From: [Clostridium] citroniae WAL-17108
GTDB taxonomy: Bacteria > Bacillota > Clostridia > Lachnospirales > Lachnospiraceae
Direction: 5' to 3'
Length of the DNA: 64,000 nucleotides
Assembly (NCBI RefSeq): GCF_000233455.1
Contig: NZ_JH376429.1
Coordinates: 1 to 64,000, forward strand
The position numbers and the translations under genes were made by a program. Below the pieces are notes generated by a model, which was given only the letters and a program-made list of their open reading frames with translations, did no database searches and was not told where the DNA came from. Below, one piece after another: positions 15,318 through 23,183 of this stretch (position 1 is the stretch's first letter; each line of letters starts with the position of its first letter).

Positions 15318-16478
15318 TTACTCCAGATTTCCCGTGAGCAAAAGCAATGCCGATGGTTCCACCCGAAGCCAGGCCGGAACCAGACCTGCCGTGTTATGGG
15401 TGTGGATATCCTTTTCCTTTTTCCACCACAGACCGTTGTCCAGGGTGATATACCATTCAAAGGGCATCTCGGTAATACTTGGTGTTCCCACCTGTATCAG
15501 ATTTCCGTTCTCAGCCTGTCTCCATGTGTCCGCCTCCCCGTCTGAGAGGGGTTCAAAATCATGGGCCCTGATGCCCACTGCCGTGATCGTGTCATCCACC
15601 TTTCTATCGGTCACCAACTCCAGTCCTCCCCAGTCCAGGGCCTTGATGCGCCGATCGCCCAGGCGTTCAATTCTGGAAATGTTCTTACAGCCCGTGAGCC
15701 TGGCTGCCTGACATGTGACCGGCTCCTGGAAAATATCCCTGGTACGCCCCCCTGACAGAACCCGCCCCCGATCCAGCAGCAGCAGGTTGTCGCAAAGCTG
15801 GTAGGCCTCGTCCCTGTCATGGGTCACCATCACGGTCACACCATCATAATCGCGGATCACCTTGGCCAGCTCAAGCCTGAGCCCTTCCCTCAGATATGTG
15901 TCCATGGCGGAAAACGGCTCGTCCAGCAACAGCACCTCCGGTTCATAGGCAAGGATCCTGGCCAGCGCCACGCGCTGCTGCTGTCCGCCGGACAGCTGGG
16001 ACGGGTACCGCCTCTCCAGTCCCTCCAGACGAAACCGGCTGATCATCTCCCTGACTTTATCTCCTTTTTCCGAGACCGTAAGGGGCTGACGTTTTCTGGC
16101 TTCCGACAGCCTGCCGCCTGTTGCATTCAGCCCTGTTGCAATGTTCTGCTCCACTGTCATATTGGGAAACAGGGCATAATTCTGAAACAGATAACCCACG
16201 CGCCGTACCTGTGGCTTTTGGTTTACCTTCAGTGACGAATCATAGAGCACTCTTCCCCCGGCAGCCTCGCCCTGGGCATACTGGATGGCGATCCGGCCTG
16301 AGTCCGGCCTGACAATTCCTGCAATGGACTTTAATGTCATGCTCTTGCCGCATCCCGATGGCCCCAGGATCCCCAGGCATCCCTTACCGGCCTCAAATTC
16401 CATATCCAGGCTGAACTCTTTCAGCTTCTTCTTTATATTCACTCCCAATCGGAGATTATGTTCTGAACTCACGATCAT
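15318..16478 (-). CDS. modC: molybdate ABC transporter ATP-binding protein
   Basis: A 386-residue ATPase with Walker A GPSGCGKSMT (about 39-48), signature LSGGQQQRVALARI (about 165), Walker B VLLLDEPFSAMD (about 185) and the H-loop TVMVTHDRDEAY. The last 130 residues form a TOBE-like C-terminal domain with a long insertion, typical of longer ModC. It is cytoplasmic and powers ModB. It starts 4 bases before the modB stop region ends, with GGAGGG inside the modB 3' end. Confidence 0.93.
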   Translation of the reverse strand: MIVSSEHNLRLGVNIKKKLKEFSLDMEFEAGKGCLGILGPSGCGKSMTLKSIAGIVRPDSGRIAIQYAQGEAAGGRVLYDSSLKVNQKPQVRRVGYLFQNYALFPNMTVEQNIATGLNATGGRLSEARKRQPLTVSEKGDKVREMISRFRLEGLERRYPSQLSGGQQQRVALARILAYEPEVLLLDEPFSAMDTYLREGLRLELAKVIRDYDGVTVMVTHDRDEAYQLCDNLLLLDRGRVLSGGRTRDIFQEPVTCQAARLTGCKNISRIERLGDRRIKALDWGGLELVTDRKVDDTITAVGIRAHDFEPLSDGEADTWRQAENGNLIQVGTPSITEMPFEWYITLDNGLWWKKEKDIHTHNTAGLVPAWLRVEPSALLLLTGNLE

Positions 16479-16481
16479 GTC

Positions 16482-17153
16482 TTATACCCTCCTGCTCCCG
16501 GTCCTGAGAGCCGCCCAGTTCATCAGTATGACTGAGATAAATGCAATTACCACGATAATTGCCACATATCTGTAAGCCGCGTCCATGTTGCCCGCCGCCA
16601 CCTCTGAATAAACCGCCATTGGCAGGGTCCTTGTCTTACCTGCAATATTGCCCGCGATCATAGCTGTTGCACCGAATTCACCCAGACCTCTTGCAAATGC
16701 CAGCACGCCGCCGCTGACCACTCCGGGCACTGCGTTGGCGATCAGTACCTTCCAGAAAATACTCCACTCACTCATCCCCAGGGTTCTGGCCGCGGCCACC
16801 AGGTTCTGGTCCACCTGTTCAAAGGCGCCTCTGGCTGAGCGGTACATAAGCGGAAAGGACATGACAACCGCTGCGATCACGGTCGCCGCCCAGGAAAATG
16901 CGATCTTAATACTGAAATATTCTATGAAAAACTGTCCGATGGGCCGTTTGACCCCAAAAATATAGAGCAGGAAGAAACCGGCCACAGTTGGAGGCAGCAC
17001 CAGGGGAAGAGTCAGCACTCCGTCCCAGAACAGCCTCCAAGCCTCATTCTTCATGCTCACCACTGCCCAGGCAGCAAAAATCCCGAGGAAAAATGTTATG
17101 AAAATAGACAGACCGGCTGTCTTCATTGAAATCAGTATGGGTGACCAATCCAT
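16482..17153 (-). CDS. modB: molybdate ABC transporter permease
   Basis: A 223-residue membrane protein with five to six transmembrane helices and the ABC permease EAA loop (ARTLGMSEWSIFWKVLIANA, followed by a GLGEFGATAMIAGN segment). The loop contacts ModC. It is preceded by modA and a strong hairpin. Confidence 0.95.
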   Translation of the reverse strand: MDWSPILISMKTAGLSIFITFFLGIFAAWAVVSMKNEAWRLFWDGVLTLPLVLPPTVAGFFLLYIFGVKRPIGQFFIEYFSIKIAFSWAATVIAAVVMSFPLMYRSARGAFEQVDQNLVAAARTLGMSEWSIFWKVLIANAVPGVVSGGVLAFARGLGEFGATAMIAGNIAGKTRTLPMAVYSEVAAGNMDAAYRYVAIIVVIAFISVILMNWAALRTGSRRV

Positions 17154-17246
17154 ATACGTACCCTCTTTCCCATTCTCATACCTGCCCGGCCGCCCTTTTC
17201 ATGGGAGCCGGCCGGGCAGGAAGCTTATCAGATTCATCAAATCCGC
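17154..17246 (-). promoter_or_regulatory. intercistronic hairpin between modA and modB
   Basis: Perfect 11-bp arms CCTGCCCGGCC / GGCCGGGCAGG (17181-17191 and 17210-17220) follow the modA stop. No T-run follows on the minus strand. It is likely a stabiliser or partial terminator giving more binding protein than permease. Confidence 0.6.
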
Positions 17247-18137
17247 TTATTCACCCTTGGTAAATCCGTATGCCTCAAATACTTTCATTGCTTCATCTGT
17301 CTTTAAGAACTCTACAAAATTCTTAGCCTGCTCCTCATGAGCGGTGTTCTTTACCACTGCCACCGGATAGATTACCTTTTTTGCAAGGCTGCCTTCCGGA
17401 GCCTCTGCAACCACCTCAACTTTGTCTGCCATGCTTGCCGCGTCTGTGGCGTACACAATACCTGCATCAGCGCTGGCTGCGGCCACCTGGTTCAGCACTT
17501 CCGTCACATTGGTTCCAAAGCTTACCTTATCCTGAATTTTATCCCAAATTCCCAGATTCGTCAACGCTTCTTCCGCATACTGTCCTGCCGGAACACTGGC
17601 CGGATCTCCCAGGGCAATGCTCTCTGCATTTTCAATGTCCTCAAACTTGGCAAGCTTGGAGTCACTTCCTGTGGGTACGATCAGCACGATCTTATTTTCC
17701 AAAAGATTGGTTATGGTGTCCGAAGCGATCATTCCCTCCTCATCCAGCGCAGTCATCTGCTTGGTGGCAGCTGACATGAACACATCTGCTTCCAGTCCCT
17801 CTTCAATCTGTGTCTGAAGTTTGCCTGAACTGTCATAGGTACCCTTTACGGTAACGCCGGGATATTTATCCTGGAACATGGGGATCAGTTCTTCCTCATA
17901 GGCATTTTTCAGGCTGGCTGCTGCTGCCACCAGGATTTCCGTCTCTTCACCAGCTGCCTGGGCTGCCTCGGTTGTTGATTCAGTCTCCGCTGCTGTGGTC
18001 TCTGCTTCAGTCTCCGCCGCTGTGGTTGCCGCCTCAGTGGGGGCTGCTGTGGGGGCTGCTCCTCCCGATGCCCCGCATCCTGCCAGTACAGTTGCCGCCA
18101 TCATGGCTGCCATCATCATGGAAATGTGTTTTTTCAT
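17247..18137 (-). CDS. modA: molybdate-binding lipoprotein
   Basis: A 296-residue lipoprotein: signal with VLAGCGAS lipobox (Cys about 21), a low-complexity Thr/Ala/Glu linker (about 25-65), then a type II binding fold (EILVAAAASLKNAYEEELIP, YDSSGKLQTQIEEG, DVFMSAATKQM, GDPASVPAGQYAEEAL, DAGIVYATDA). This order of motifs is that of ModA. The gene begins the mod operon behind a candidate ModE box. AGGAG is upstream. Confidence 0.95.
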   Translation of the reverse strand: MKKHISMMMAAMMAATVLAGCGASGGAAPTAAPTEAATTAAETEAETTAAETESTTEAAQAAGEETEILVAAAASLKNAYEEELIPMFQDKYPGVTVKGTYDSSGKLQTQIEEGLEADVFMSAATKQMTALDEEGMIASDTITNLLENKIVLIVPTGSDSKLAKFEDIENAESIALGDPASVPAGQYAEEALTNLGIWDKIQDKVSFGTNVTEVLNQVAAASADAGIVYATDAASMADKVEVVAEAPEGSLAKKVIYPVAVVKNTAHEEQAKNFVEFLKTDEAMKVFEAYGFTKGE

Positions 18138-18188
18138 AATCTTCTGCTCCTTTTTATTTGATTTATTGTAAACGGATCATATTCGTTC

Positions 18189-18212
18189 CGTTATACTCAT
18201 ATAGCTATATCG
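18189..18212. promoter_or_regulatory. candidate ModE box upstream of modA
   Basis: CGTTATA, ten bases, TATATCG: a 24-bp inverted repeat 51 bases upstream of the modA start, placed over the likely promoter core. It matches the general shape of the E. coli ModE site (CGTTAT ... ATAACG-like half-sites), and a second 24-bp site of the same geometry precedes the moeA-like gene. Confidence 0.6.
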
Positions 18213-18227
18213 AAGTTCAAACAAATA

Positions 18228-18246
18228 CCCGCCTTGAACAGGCGGG
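18228..18246 (-). terminator. terminator of the moa operon
   Basis: CCCGCC-TTGAACA-GGCGGG hairpin about 65 bases past the MOSC-MoaB stop. It is followed on the minus strand by TATTTGTTTG, a weak T-rich tail. Confidence 0.5.
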
Positions 18247-18310
18247 CCTGTTCTGCCATATCTTTACAGCGATCTGTTCTGCTATGGCTTTCCCTCCAGG
18301 ATTCTCCCGG

Positions 18311-19318
18311 CTACTTCCTGGCGCACTCGGATGCGCTTCCTCTTAAAATCTTGATCCCGTGCTCCAGGGAGTCCATAATAAATCCAAGGCTTTCCCTTAC
18401 CGCCTTGGGACTGCCCGGCAGGTTTACAATCAATGTCCTGCCCCTGATAACGGATGCGCCTCTGCTGAGCATGGCACGGTCTGTTATCTGCAGTGATTTA
18501 AAGCGGATGGCCTCCGCAATTCCGGGAGCATTCCGATCGGCAATTGCCAGGGTGGCTTCCGGTGTCTGGTCCCTCAGGGAAAAGCCGGTTCCTCCGCTTG
18601 TAAGTACCAGGTCCAGCTGGCGTCCATCGGCCAGACGGATCAACTGAGTCTTAAGAAGTGCTGGTTCATCAGGGATCAGCAGGGTTTCAACCACCTCATA
18701 TCCCGCCTGCTCCAGCATTTCCTTTGCCGCGGGACCGCTCTCATCCTTTCTCTCCCCTCTGGCTCCCTTGTCGCTGAGGGTTATGATCGCTGCGGTCAGC
18801 GGACGGTCCTGGGCCGGCAGTTCCATACGCATCACATCTCCGGGGCGGATGATCCCTTCCTTTACAACTTTGGCAAACACGCCTTCCTTCGGCATGATAC
18901 ACTCGCCCATGCGCTTGTATATGGCGCAGTGGCTGTGACATTCCTTGCCGATCTGGGTCATCACAAGTTCAGCGCTTCCCGCATACAGCCTGGTCCCCAC
19001 TGGAAGTGATCTGAAATCCAATCCTTCCACCACCAGGTTTTCTCCAAAAGCACCGTCCCCTACATTGGCCCCTCTCTCGTTAAATGCTTTTACCTTGTCA
19101 TAGGAGAGAAGACTTACCTGGCGGTGCCAGTTGCCTCCGTGGGCATCCCCCTCTATTCCAAAATCCACCAGAAAATGGCCTTCCTCAATGGCCCTTTTCT
19201 CGATTCCTCTCACATCACTGATGCATATGGCCTTTACCACGCCTGTGGGAAGTCCTTCCTCCCCCCCTGCCGGCTGTCCTGCCGCAAAACATTCCCTGTT
19301 TTCTATCCTATCATCCAT
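18311..19318 (-). CDS. MOSC-MoaB fusion protein (Moco biosynthesis)
   Basis: A 335-residue fusion. Residues about 22-165 are a MOSC domain (GVVKAICISDVRG, DFGIEGDAHGGNWHRQVSLL, GAFGENLVVEGLD, IGKECHSHCAIYK with the exposed Cys typical of MOSC). Residues about 170-335 are MoaB/MogA (AAIITLSDKGARGERKDESG, VLTSGGTGFSLRDQTPEAT, VNLPGSPKAV). MoaB-type domains adenylate molybdopterin before Mo insertion, and MOSC domains bind or transfer Moco sulfur. The fusion suggests these steps are coupled. It follows moaA by 9 bases with TGGAGG upstream. Confidence 0.9.
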   Translation of the reverse strand: MDDRIENRECFAAGQPAGGEEGLPTGVVKAICISDVRGIEKRAIEEGHFLVDFGIEGDAHGGNWHRQVSLLSYDKVKAFNERGANVGDGAFGENLVVEGLDFRSLPVGTRLYAGSAELVMTQIGKECHSHCAIYKRMGECIMPKEGVFAKVVKEGIIRPGDVMRMELPAQDRPLTAAIITLSDKGARGERKDESGPAAKEMLEQAGYEVVETLLIPDEPALLKTQLIRLADGRQLDLVLTSGGTGFSLRDQTPEATLAIADRNAPGIAEAIRFKSLQITDRAMLSRGASVIRGRTLIVNLPGSPKAVRESLGFIMDSLEHGIKILRGSASECARK

Positions 19319-19327
19319 AACCCTTGC

Positions 19328-20395
19328 TTAACCTCCAATGGAAATCATATTATGCGATTCCGTAATCTGTCCCGGGCGCTCAAAACAGTGGGCGGCGGGC
19401 TTATGTTCTATGGCCTGTCTCATAGCATAGGACAGGCGCTTTTGCAGCATCTCATCATCCGGACAGTCCTTAAGGGGCCAGCGGTAATGGCCTTCCCCCT
19501 CCGGCATATCCATCCCCTCCCGCAGGATCGCGCGAAGGTCGGTCCCGTCCTCATAGCACAGACAGGTCTTTAAATATCCCTGGGAGGTCAGGCGGATCCG
19601 GTTACAGTCATTACAGAACTTTCCATGGATGGCGCTGATCAGCCCTACACTGCCCAGTGCCCCCGGTATCCTGTAATAAACGGCAGGTCCGTACCCATGC
19701 TGCCTGTGGTCTTCCTCCAGACCGGGATATTCCCTGTACATTTCCTCCAACAGGTCTTTGTGATTCATTGTCTTAAACTGTTTTCCGTATCCAATGGGCA
19801 TCATCTCTATGAAACGCACGTCAATGGGATACCTTCCGGTAAGGTCCACCATCTGTTTCCAGCCGGTGCTGCCTGAGACAGCTGCCGGTTCCCCGGATTC
19901 ATCCATAGAACTAAAATCAATGGAAACAGCGTTGATCTTCACCGGAACCGGCTGCCCGGCCGCCAGTTCCATTGTCTCCATCACCCTGCCCAGACAGTCA
20001 AATCCGGTGATCTTCTTATACAAAAACGGATCCAGTGTATCCAGGCTGATATTGATCCCATCGATCCCAGCCTCCAGCAGGGGGGCCAGACAGCGGTCCA
20101 GCAGCACCCCGTTGGTGGTGATAGTCACCTTCTCGATCCCAGGAATGGATTTTAACATCTTTACCAGCTGGCAGCAGTCCCTGCGGACCAATGGTTCTCC
20201 GCCGGTAACCTTAATACGGCTGATACCCAGCCTGGCCGCGCATATTGCAACAGCCTCGATCTCCTCCAAGGTCAGAATCTCCCTGCGGGCCAGACATTCC
20301 ACCCCGTCAGGCATACAGTACCTGCACCGCAGATTGCACCGGTCCGTGATGGATATCCTCATATAGTCAATGGATCTTCCAAATGAATCCTTCAT
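19328..20395 (-). CDS. moaA: GTP 3',8-cyclase
   Basis: A 355-residue radical SAM enzyme. The N-terminal cluster motif is CNLRCRYC (about 21-28), followed by VTGGEPLVRRDC and TTNGVLL. The second cluster is FCNDCNRIRLTSQGYLKTCL near residues 265-290. The C-terminal double Gly (SIGG) needed for activity is present. It converts GTP to 3',8-cyclo-H2GTP, the first step of Moco synthesis. It lies between moaC and the MOSC-MoaB gene. Confidence 0.97.
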   Translation of the reverse strand: MKDSFGRSIDYMRISITDRCNLRCRYCMPDGVECLARREILTLEEIEAVAICAARLGISRIKVTGGEPLVRRDCCQLVKMLKSIPGIEKVTITTNGVLLDRCLAPLLEAGIDGINISLDTLDPFLYKKITGFDCLGRVMETMELAAGQPVPVKINAVSIDFSSMDESGEPAAVSGSTGWKQMVDLTGRYPIDVRFIEMMPIGYGKQFKTMNHKDLLEEMYREYPGLEEDHRQHGYGPAVYYRIPGALGSVGLISAIHGKFCNDCNRIRLTSQGYLKTCLCYEDGTDLRAILREGMDMPEGEGHYRWPLKDCPDDEMLQKRLSYAMRQAIEHKPAAHCFERPGQITESHNMISIGG

Positions 20396-20413
20396 ACTGA
20401 ATCCCTCCCATTC

Positions 20414-20908
20414 CTACATCTCTGTCCTGGGATTGTGGAAGTCCCCGCTCTTGCCGCCGGATTTGCGGTCCAGATAAATAGTTCCTAGTTCCATGGTCTT
20501 ATCCACTGCCTTACACATATCATAAATGGTAAGAAGGGCTACTGTTACGCCTGTAAGGGCCTCCATTTCCACTCCTGTCTTTCCCGTGGTCCTGGCAGTG
20601 CAGGATGCCTGGATCTCGCAGTTCTCCTCCACAATTGTAAAATCAATGGAGAGCTTTGTCAGATTCAGGATATGGCACAGAGGGATCAGGTCAGAGGTGC
20701 GCTTGGCGCCCATGATCCCCGCCACTCTGGCAACTCCCAGCACATCCCCTTTTGCCATGGTGCCCTCCACAACCTTTTTCAGGCACTCACTGCTCATGAA
20801 AATGCTTCCCTTTGCCACGGCCTCCCGCTTTGTATCCGCCTTCTCTCCCACATCTACCATAAGGGCGTTGCCCTGTTCATCAAAATGCGTAAATTCCATT
20901 CTGTCCAT
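20414..20908 (-). CDS. moaC: cyclic pyranopterin monophosphate synthase
   Basis: A 164-residue MoaC with the family pattern FTHFDEQGNALMVDVGEK, VARVAGIMGAKRTSDLIPLC (catalytic-site K and H region), GKTGVEMEALTGVTVALLTI and YDMCKAVD. It turns the MoaA product into cPMP. It is 8 bases after the moeA-like gene and 18 before moaA. Confidence 0.97.
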   Translation of the reverse strand: MDRMEFTHFDEQGNALMVDVGEKADTKREAVAKGSIFMSSECLKKVVEGTMAKGDVLGVARVAGIMGAKRTSDLIPLCHILNLTKLSIDFTIVEENCEIQASCTARTTGKTGVEMEALTGVTVALLTIYDMCKAVDKTMELGTIYLDRKSGGKSGDFHNPRTEM

Positions 20909-20915
20909 TTCCTCC

Positions 20916-21974
20916 CTACAGCCCTTTGCCGAATCCGCAGTTGGGGAATGTACAGACAGGGCAGTTAAGGCACAAGCCGCCCTGGCCCAGTGCCGCCAGG
21001 TCCTCTGCCGTCACCTCATCATCAGCCATGACCCTAGGAAGCACCAGATCAAAAATAGTGCGCTTTGCATACATGACACATCCGGGCAGGCCCATGATGG
21101 CAGCCGTGCGCCGGTCCTCATCGGCCGTCACCTCATAGTAGGCCAGAAGAAACATGGCTCCCGGAAGCACCGGCGCGCCGTAAGACACGATCCTGGCTCC
21201 TGTGTTCTTAATAGCAAGAGGCGTCTTGTCGTCAGGGTCAACGCTCATGCCGCCTGTACAGATCACCACATCCGCACCTTTTTGGATCATGTCCAGAATG
21301 CTGGCAGTCACCTTGGTATCATCATCATCCCAGATCACATGGTCAATGACCTCAGTGTCAAATTCACTGATTTTTTCTTCTATGACCGGGGTAAAAGTAT
21401 CCTTGATGCGCCCGTGGAACACCTCGTTGCCCGTGGTCACAATGCCCACCTTTTTATGTACAAACGGCATCAGCTCCAGGATCGGCTTCCCCCCTGTTGC
21501 ACGGGATGCGGCAGTCCGGGCTGCCTCCATCTTCTCTTCCTCTATGATCAGGGGAATGATCCTGGTTCCCGCCAGTTTGTCCCCCTTTTTTACAGCAAAA
21601 TTACCGTGACGGGTTGCAATCATCATCTGGCCGAACCCGTTGACAGCCTTCAATCCCCTGTTATCCACCTTCAGAAGACCATCGCAGGAAGCAGTGAGTT
21701 CAATCTTCCCTTCCTTTGCCTGTGACCGGTCCATATGATCTCCCCTGCACATGGCGCACAGGACTTCGGCCGCCTCGTTCTCGTGAAGCATGCCCTCTTC
21801 CTTCTCCCACACATAGAGCTGGTCTTTTCCAACACTGAGAAGGACCGGTATGTCCTCCTTTGTCACAACATGCCCTTTACGGAACACTGCGTCCTTTGTA
21901 ACTCCTTTGATGATCTGTGTAATATCGTGACACAAAACCGTTCCTTCTGCGTCCACTGTCTTGATCAGTTTCAT
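20916..21974 (-). CDS. MoeA-like molybdopterin-binding protein with C-terminal Cys cluster
   Basis: A 352-residue protein. The core MoCF-binding domain (about 180-320) has KVGIVTTGNEVFHGRIKD, DVVICTGGMSVDPDDKTPLA and MGLPGCVMYAKRTIFDLVLP. This is the short MoeA-like type of clostridia, related to molybdenum insertase. It lacks the full four-domain length of MoeA. The C-terminus ends CLNCPVCTFPNCGFGKGL with four Cys, suggesting a metal site. The start at 21974 has GGAGG at ideal spacing. It leads the moa operon, and a candidate ModE box lies 18 bases upstream of the ATG. Confidence 0.82.
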   Translation of the reverse strand: MKLIKTVDAEGTVLCHDITQIIKGVTKDAVFRKGHVVTKEDIPVLLSVGKDQLYVWEKEEGMLHENEAAEVLCAMCRGDHMDRSQAKEGKIELTASCDGLLKVDNRGLKAVNGFGQMMIATRHGNFAVKKGDKLAGTRIIPLIIEEEKMEAARTAASRATGGKPILELMPFVHKKVGIVTTGNEVFHGRIKDTFTPVIEEKISEFDTEVIDHVIWDDDDTKVTASILDMIQKGADVVICTGGMSVDPDDKTPLAIKNTGARIVSYGAPVLPGAMFLLAYYEVTADEDRRTAAIMGLPGCVMYAKRTIFDLVLPRVMADDEVTAEDLAALGQGGLCLNCPVCTFPNCGFGKGL

Positions 21975-21991
21975 TTTATTTAACCTCCACC

Positions 21992-22015
21992 CGTTATTTA
22001 TTACGAAAAATAACG
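21992..22015. promoter_or_regulatory. candidate ModE box upstream of the moeA-like gene
   Basis: CGTTATTT, eight bases, AAATAACG: a perfect 8-bp inverted repeat, 24 bp overall. It lies just downstream of the predicted promoter start, where binding would block transcription. Ends and total length equal those of the modA site (18189-18212). Confidence 0.62.
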
Positions 22016-22023
22016 CCATTTAC

Positions 22024-22052
22024 AGAATATCACTAAATACACGGTTTGTAAA
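22024..22052 (-). promoter_or_regulatory. promoter of the moa operon
   Basis: TTTACA, 17 bases, TATTCT on the minus strand. The start would fall near 22017, immediately before the 24-bp inverted repeat. Confidence 0.6.
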
Positions 22053-22058
22053 CACTTT

Positions 22059-23129
22059 TCAACCAATTTTTATCTCCCCTCCCCTCGTACATTGACGGCA
22101 TCGTTCTACCATGTCTTGAATGGCCTTGGCCTGCCTGTAGCGGCGCTCATGTGCATCCATGGCCTGCGCATTCCCCTGGCATTTGGCCCTGCTTCCTGTA
22201 AACCGCTCATCCAGGGACACTTCTCTCTCCCCCTGTATCAGTTTATCGGCCAGATACACAACTGCCGTCTCGTCCAGTATCTCCTCCGCCAGGTCGTGGT
22301 GATGCCTGATGACATCGGCCACCATAGGGTAGCCTTCCCTTACAAGTATCCCGGCCCCCTCCGCTGCATGGTCCTTCTTTTCTCTGACCACATCATGCAA
22401 AAGTGCCGCACTGCGGATCAGGCCCATATCCATGGGATATCCCGCCTTGGAAAGAAGGGCTCCCAGTCCCACTGCATGACAGGCCACTGCCACACAGTGA
22501 CGCCTTACGCGTTCAGGCGTGCCATAGTGGTCCCAAATATCCCTGCATTCCCTGTCACACGGTGAGATCCTGGGTTTTCTTCCAAATTCCGTTGCAAAAA
22601 TTCTTCCATTATCATCTATGATGATCCGGCTGATCCCGCCATAAGGCTGGGTCAATGCCCTGGAGGTTGCAAGGGGCTGACCTGTGAGACCTGCCAGATA
22701 ACAGCAGTTGATCCCTCCATGGGCTACCACCACCACGTCTCCGGACGTGCGGGCCAGAATATCCCTAACAGCCCGGTCCATCCGCCGCACTCCCTGTTTA
22801 CGTCCCTCACCCAGGATTGGTTCTGATTCCAGGCCCTTCTTTAAATCGCAGAGAGGAACATTTTCCCACTCCCCCATATACAGTTCCATAAGACCTTCCG
22901 ATTCCTGTACGGGAAGCCGGTCCCCAGCCAATATACGGGCCGTTTCCAGGGTTCGCTCCAAAGGACTGGTAAACACGGCCTCTATGGGCCGGCTGCGAAA
23001 ATACTCCCTCAGATCCTCCGCCTGCTTTCTCCCCACATAATTAAGAGGCAGGTCCGTGCGCCCGATACACCGTCTTTTTCCTCCGGGAAAGTCCACCATT
23101 CCATGCCTTACCAGATATACCGTCCTCAT
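22059..23129 (-). CDS. histidine phosphatase-HD domain fusion protein
   Basis: A 356-residue fusion. Residues 1-190 are a histidine phosphatase (TVYLVRHGMVDFPGGKRRCI with the RHG motif, FTSPLERTLETARIL, VVVVAHGGINCC). Residues about 205-350 are an HD-type phosphohydrolase (VACHAVGLGALL, AALLHDVVREKKDHAAEGA, IRHHHDL). Two phosphate-removing domains in one chain in a molybdopterin operon point to a pathway-linked nucleotide or phosphate housekeeping role, but the substrate is unknown. The start at 23129 has AGGAGGATAT. It is 54 bases after the NTP-transferase/ModE fusion. Confidence 0.82.
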   Translation of the reverse strand: MRTVYLVRHGMVDFPGGKRRCIGRTDLPLNYVGRKQAEDLREYFRSRPIEAVFTSPLERTLETARILAGDRLPVQESEGLMELYMGEWENVPLCDLKKGLESEPILGEGRKQGVRRMDRAVRDILARTSGDVVVVAHGGINCCYLAGLTGQPLATSRALTQPYGGISRIIIDDNGRIFATEFGRKPRISPCDRECRDIWDHYGTPERVRRHCVAVACHAVGLGALLSKAGYPMDMGLIRSAALLHDVVREKKDHAAEGAGILVREGYPMVADVIRHHHDLAEEILDETAVVYLADKLIQGEREVSLDERFTGSRAKCQGNAQAMDAHERRYRQAKAIQDMVERCRQCTRGGEIKIG

Positions 23130-23183
23130 ATATCCTCCTTCTGCTTTCTGCAAGAACATTCCATACGGCAACGTCCCCAACAG

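Noticed and set aside
18138..18310. Moco/Tuco riboswitch before modA
   Set aside because: The leader is too short and lacks the long paired architecture of that motif. Inverted repeats at the promoter explain control better.
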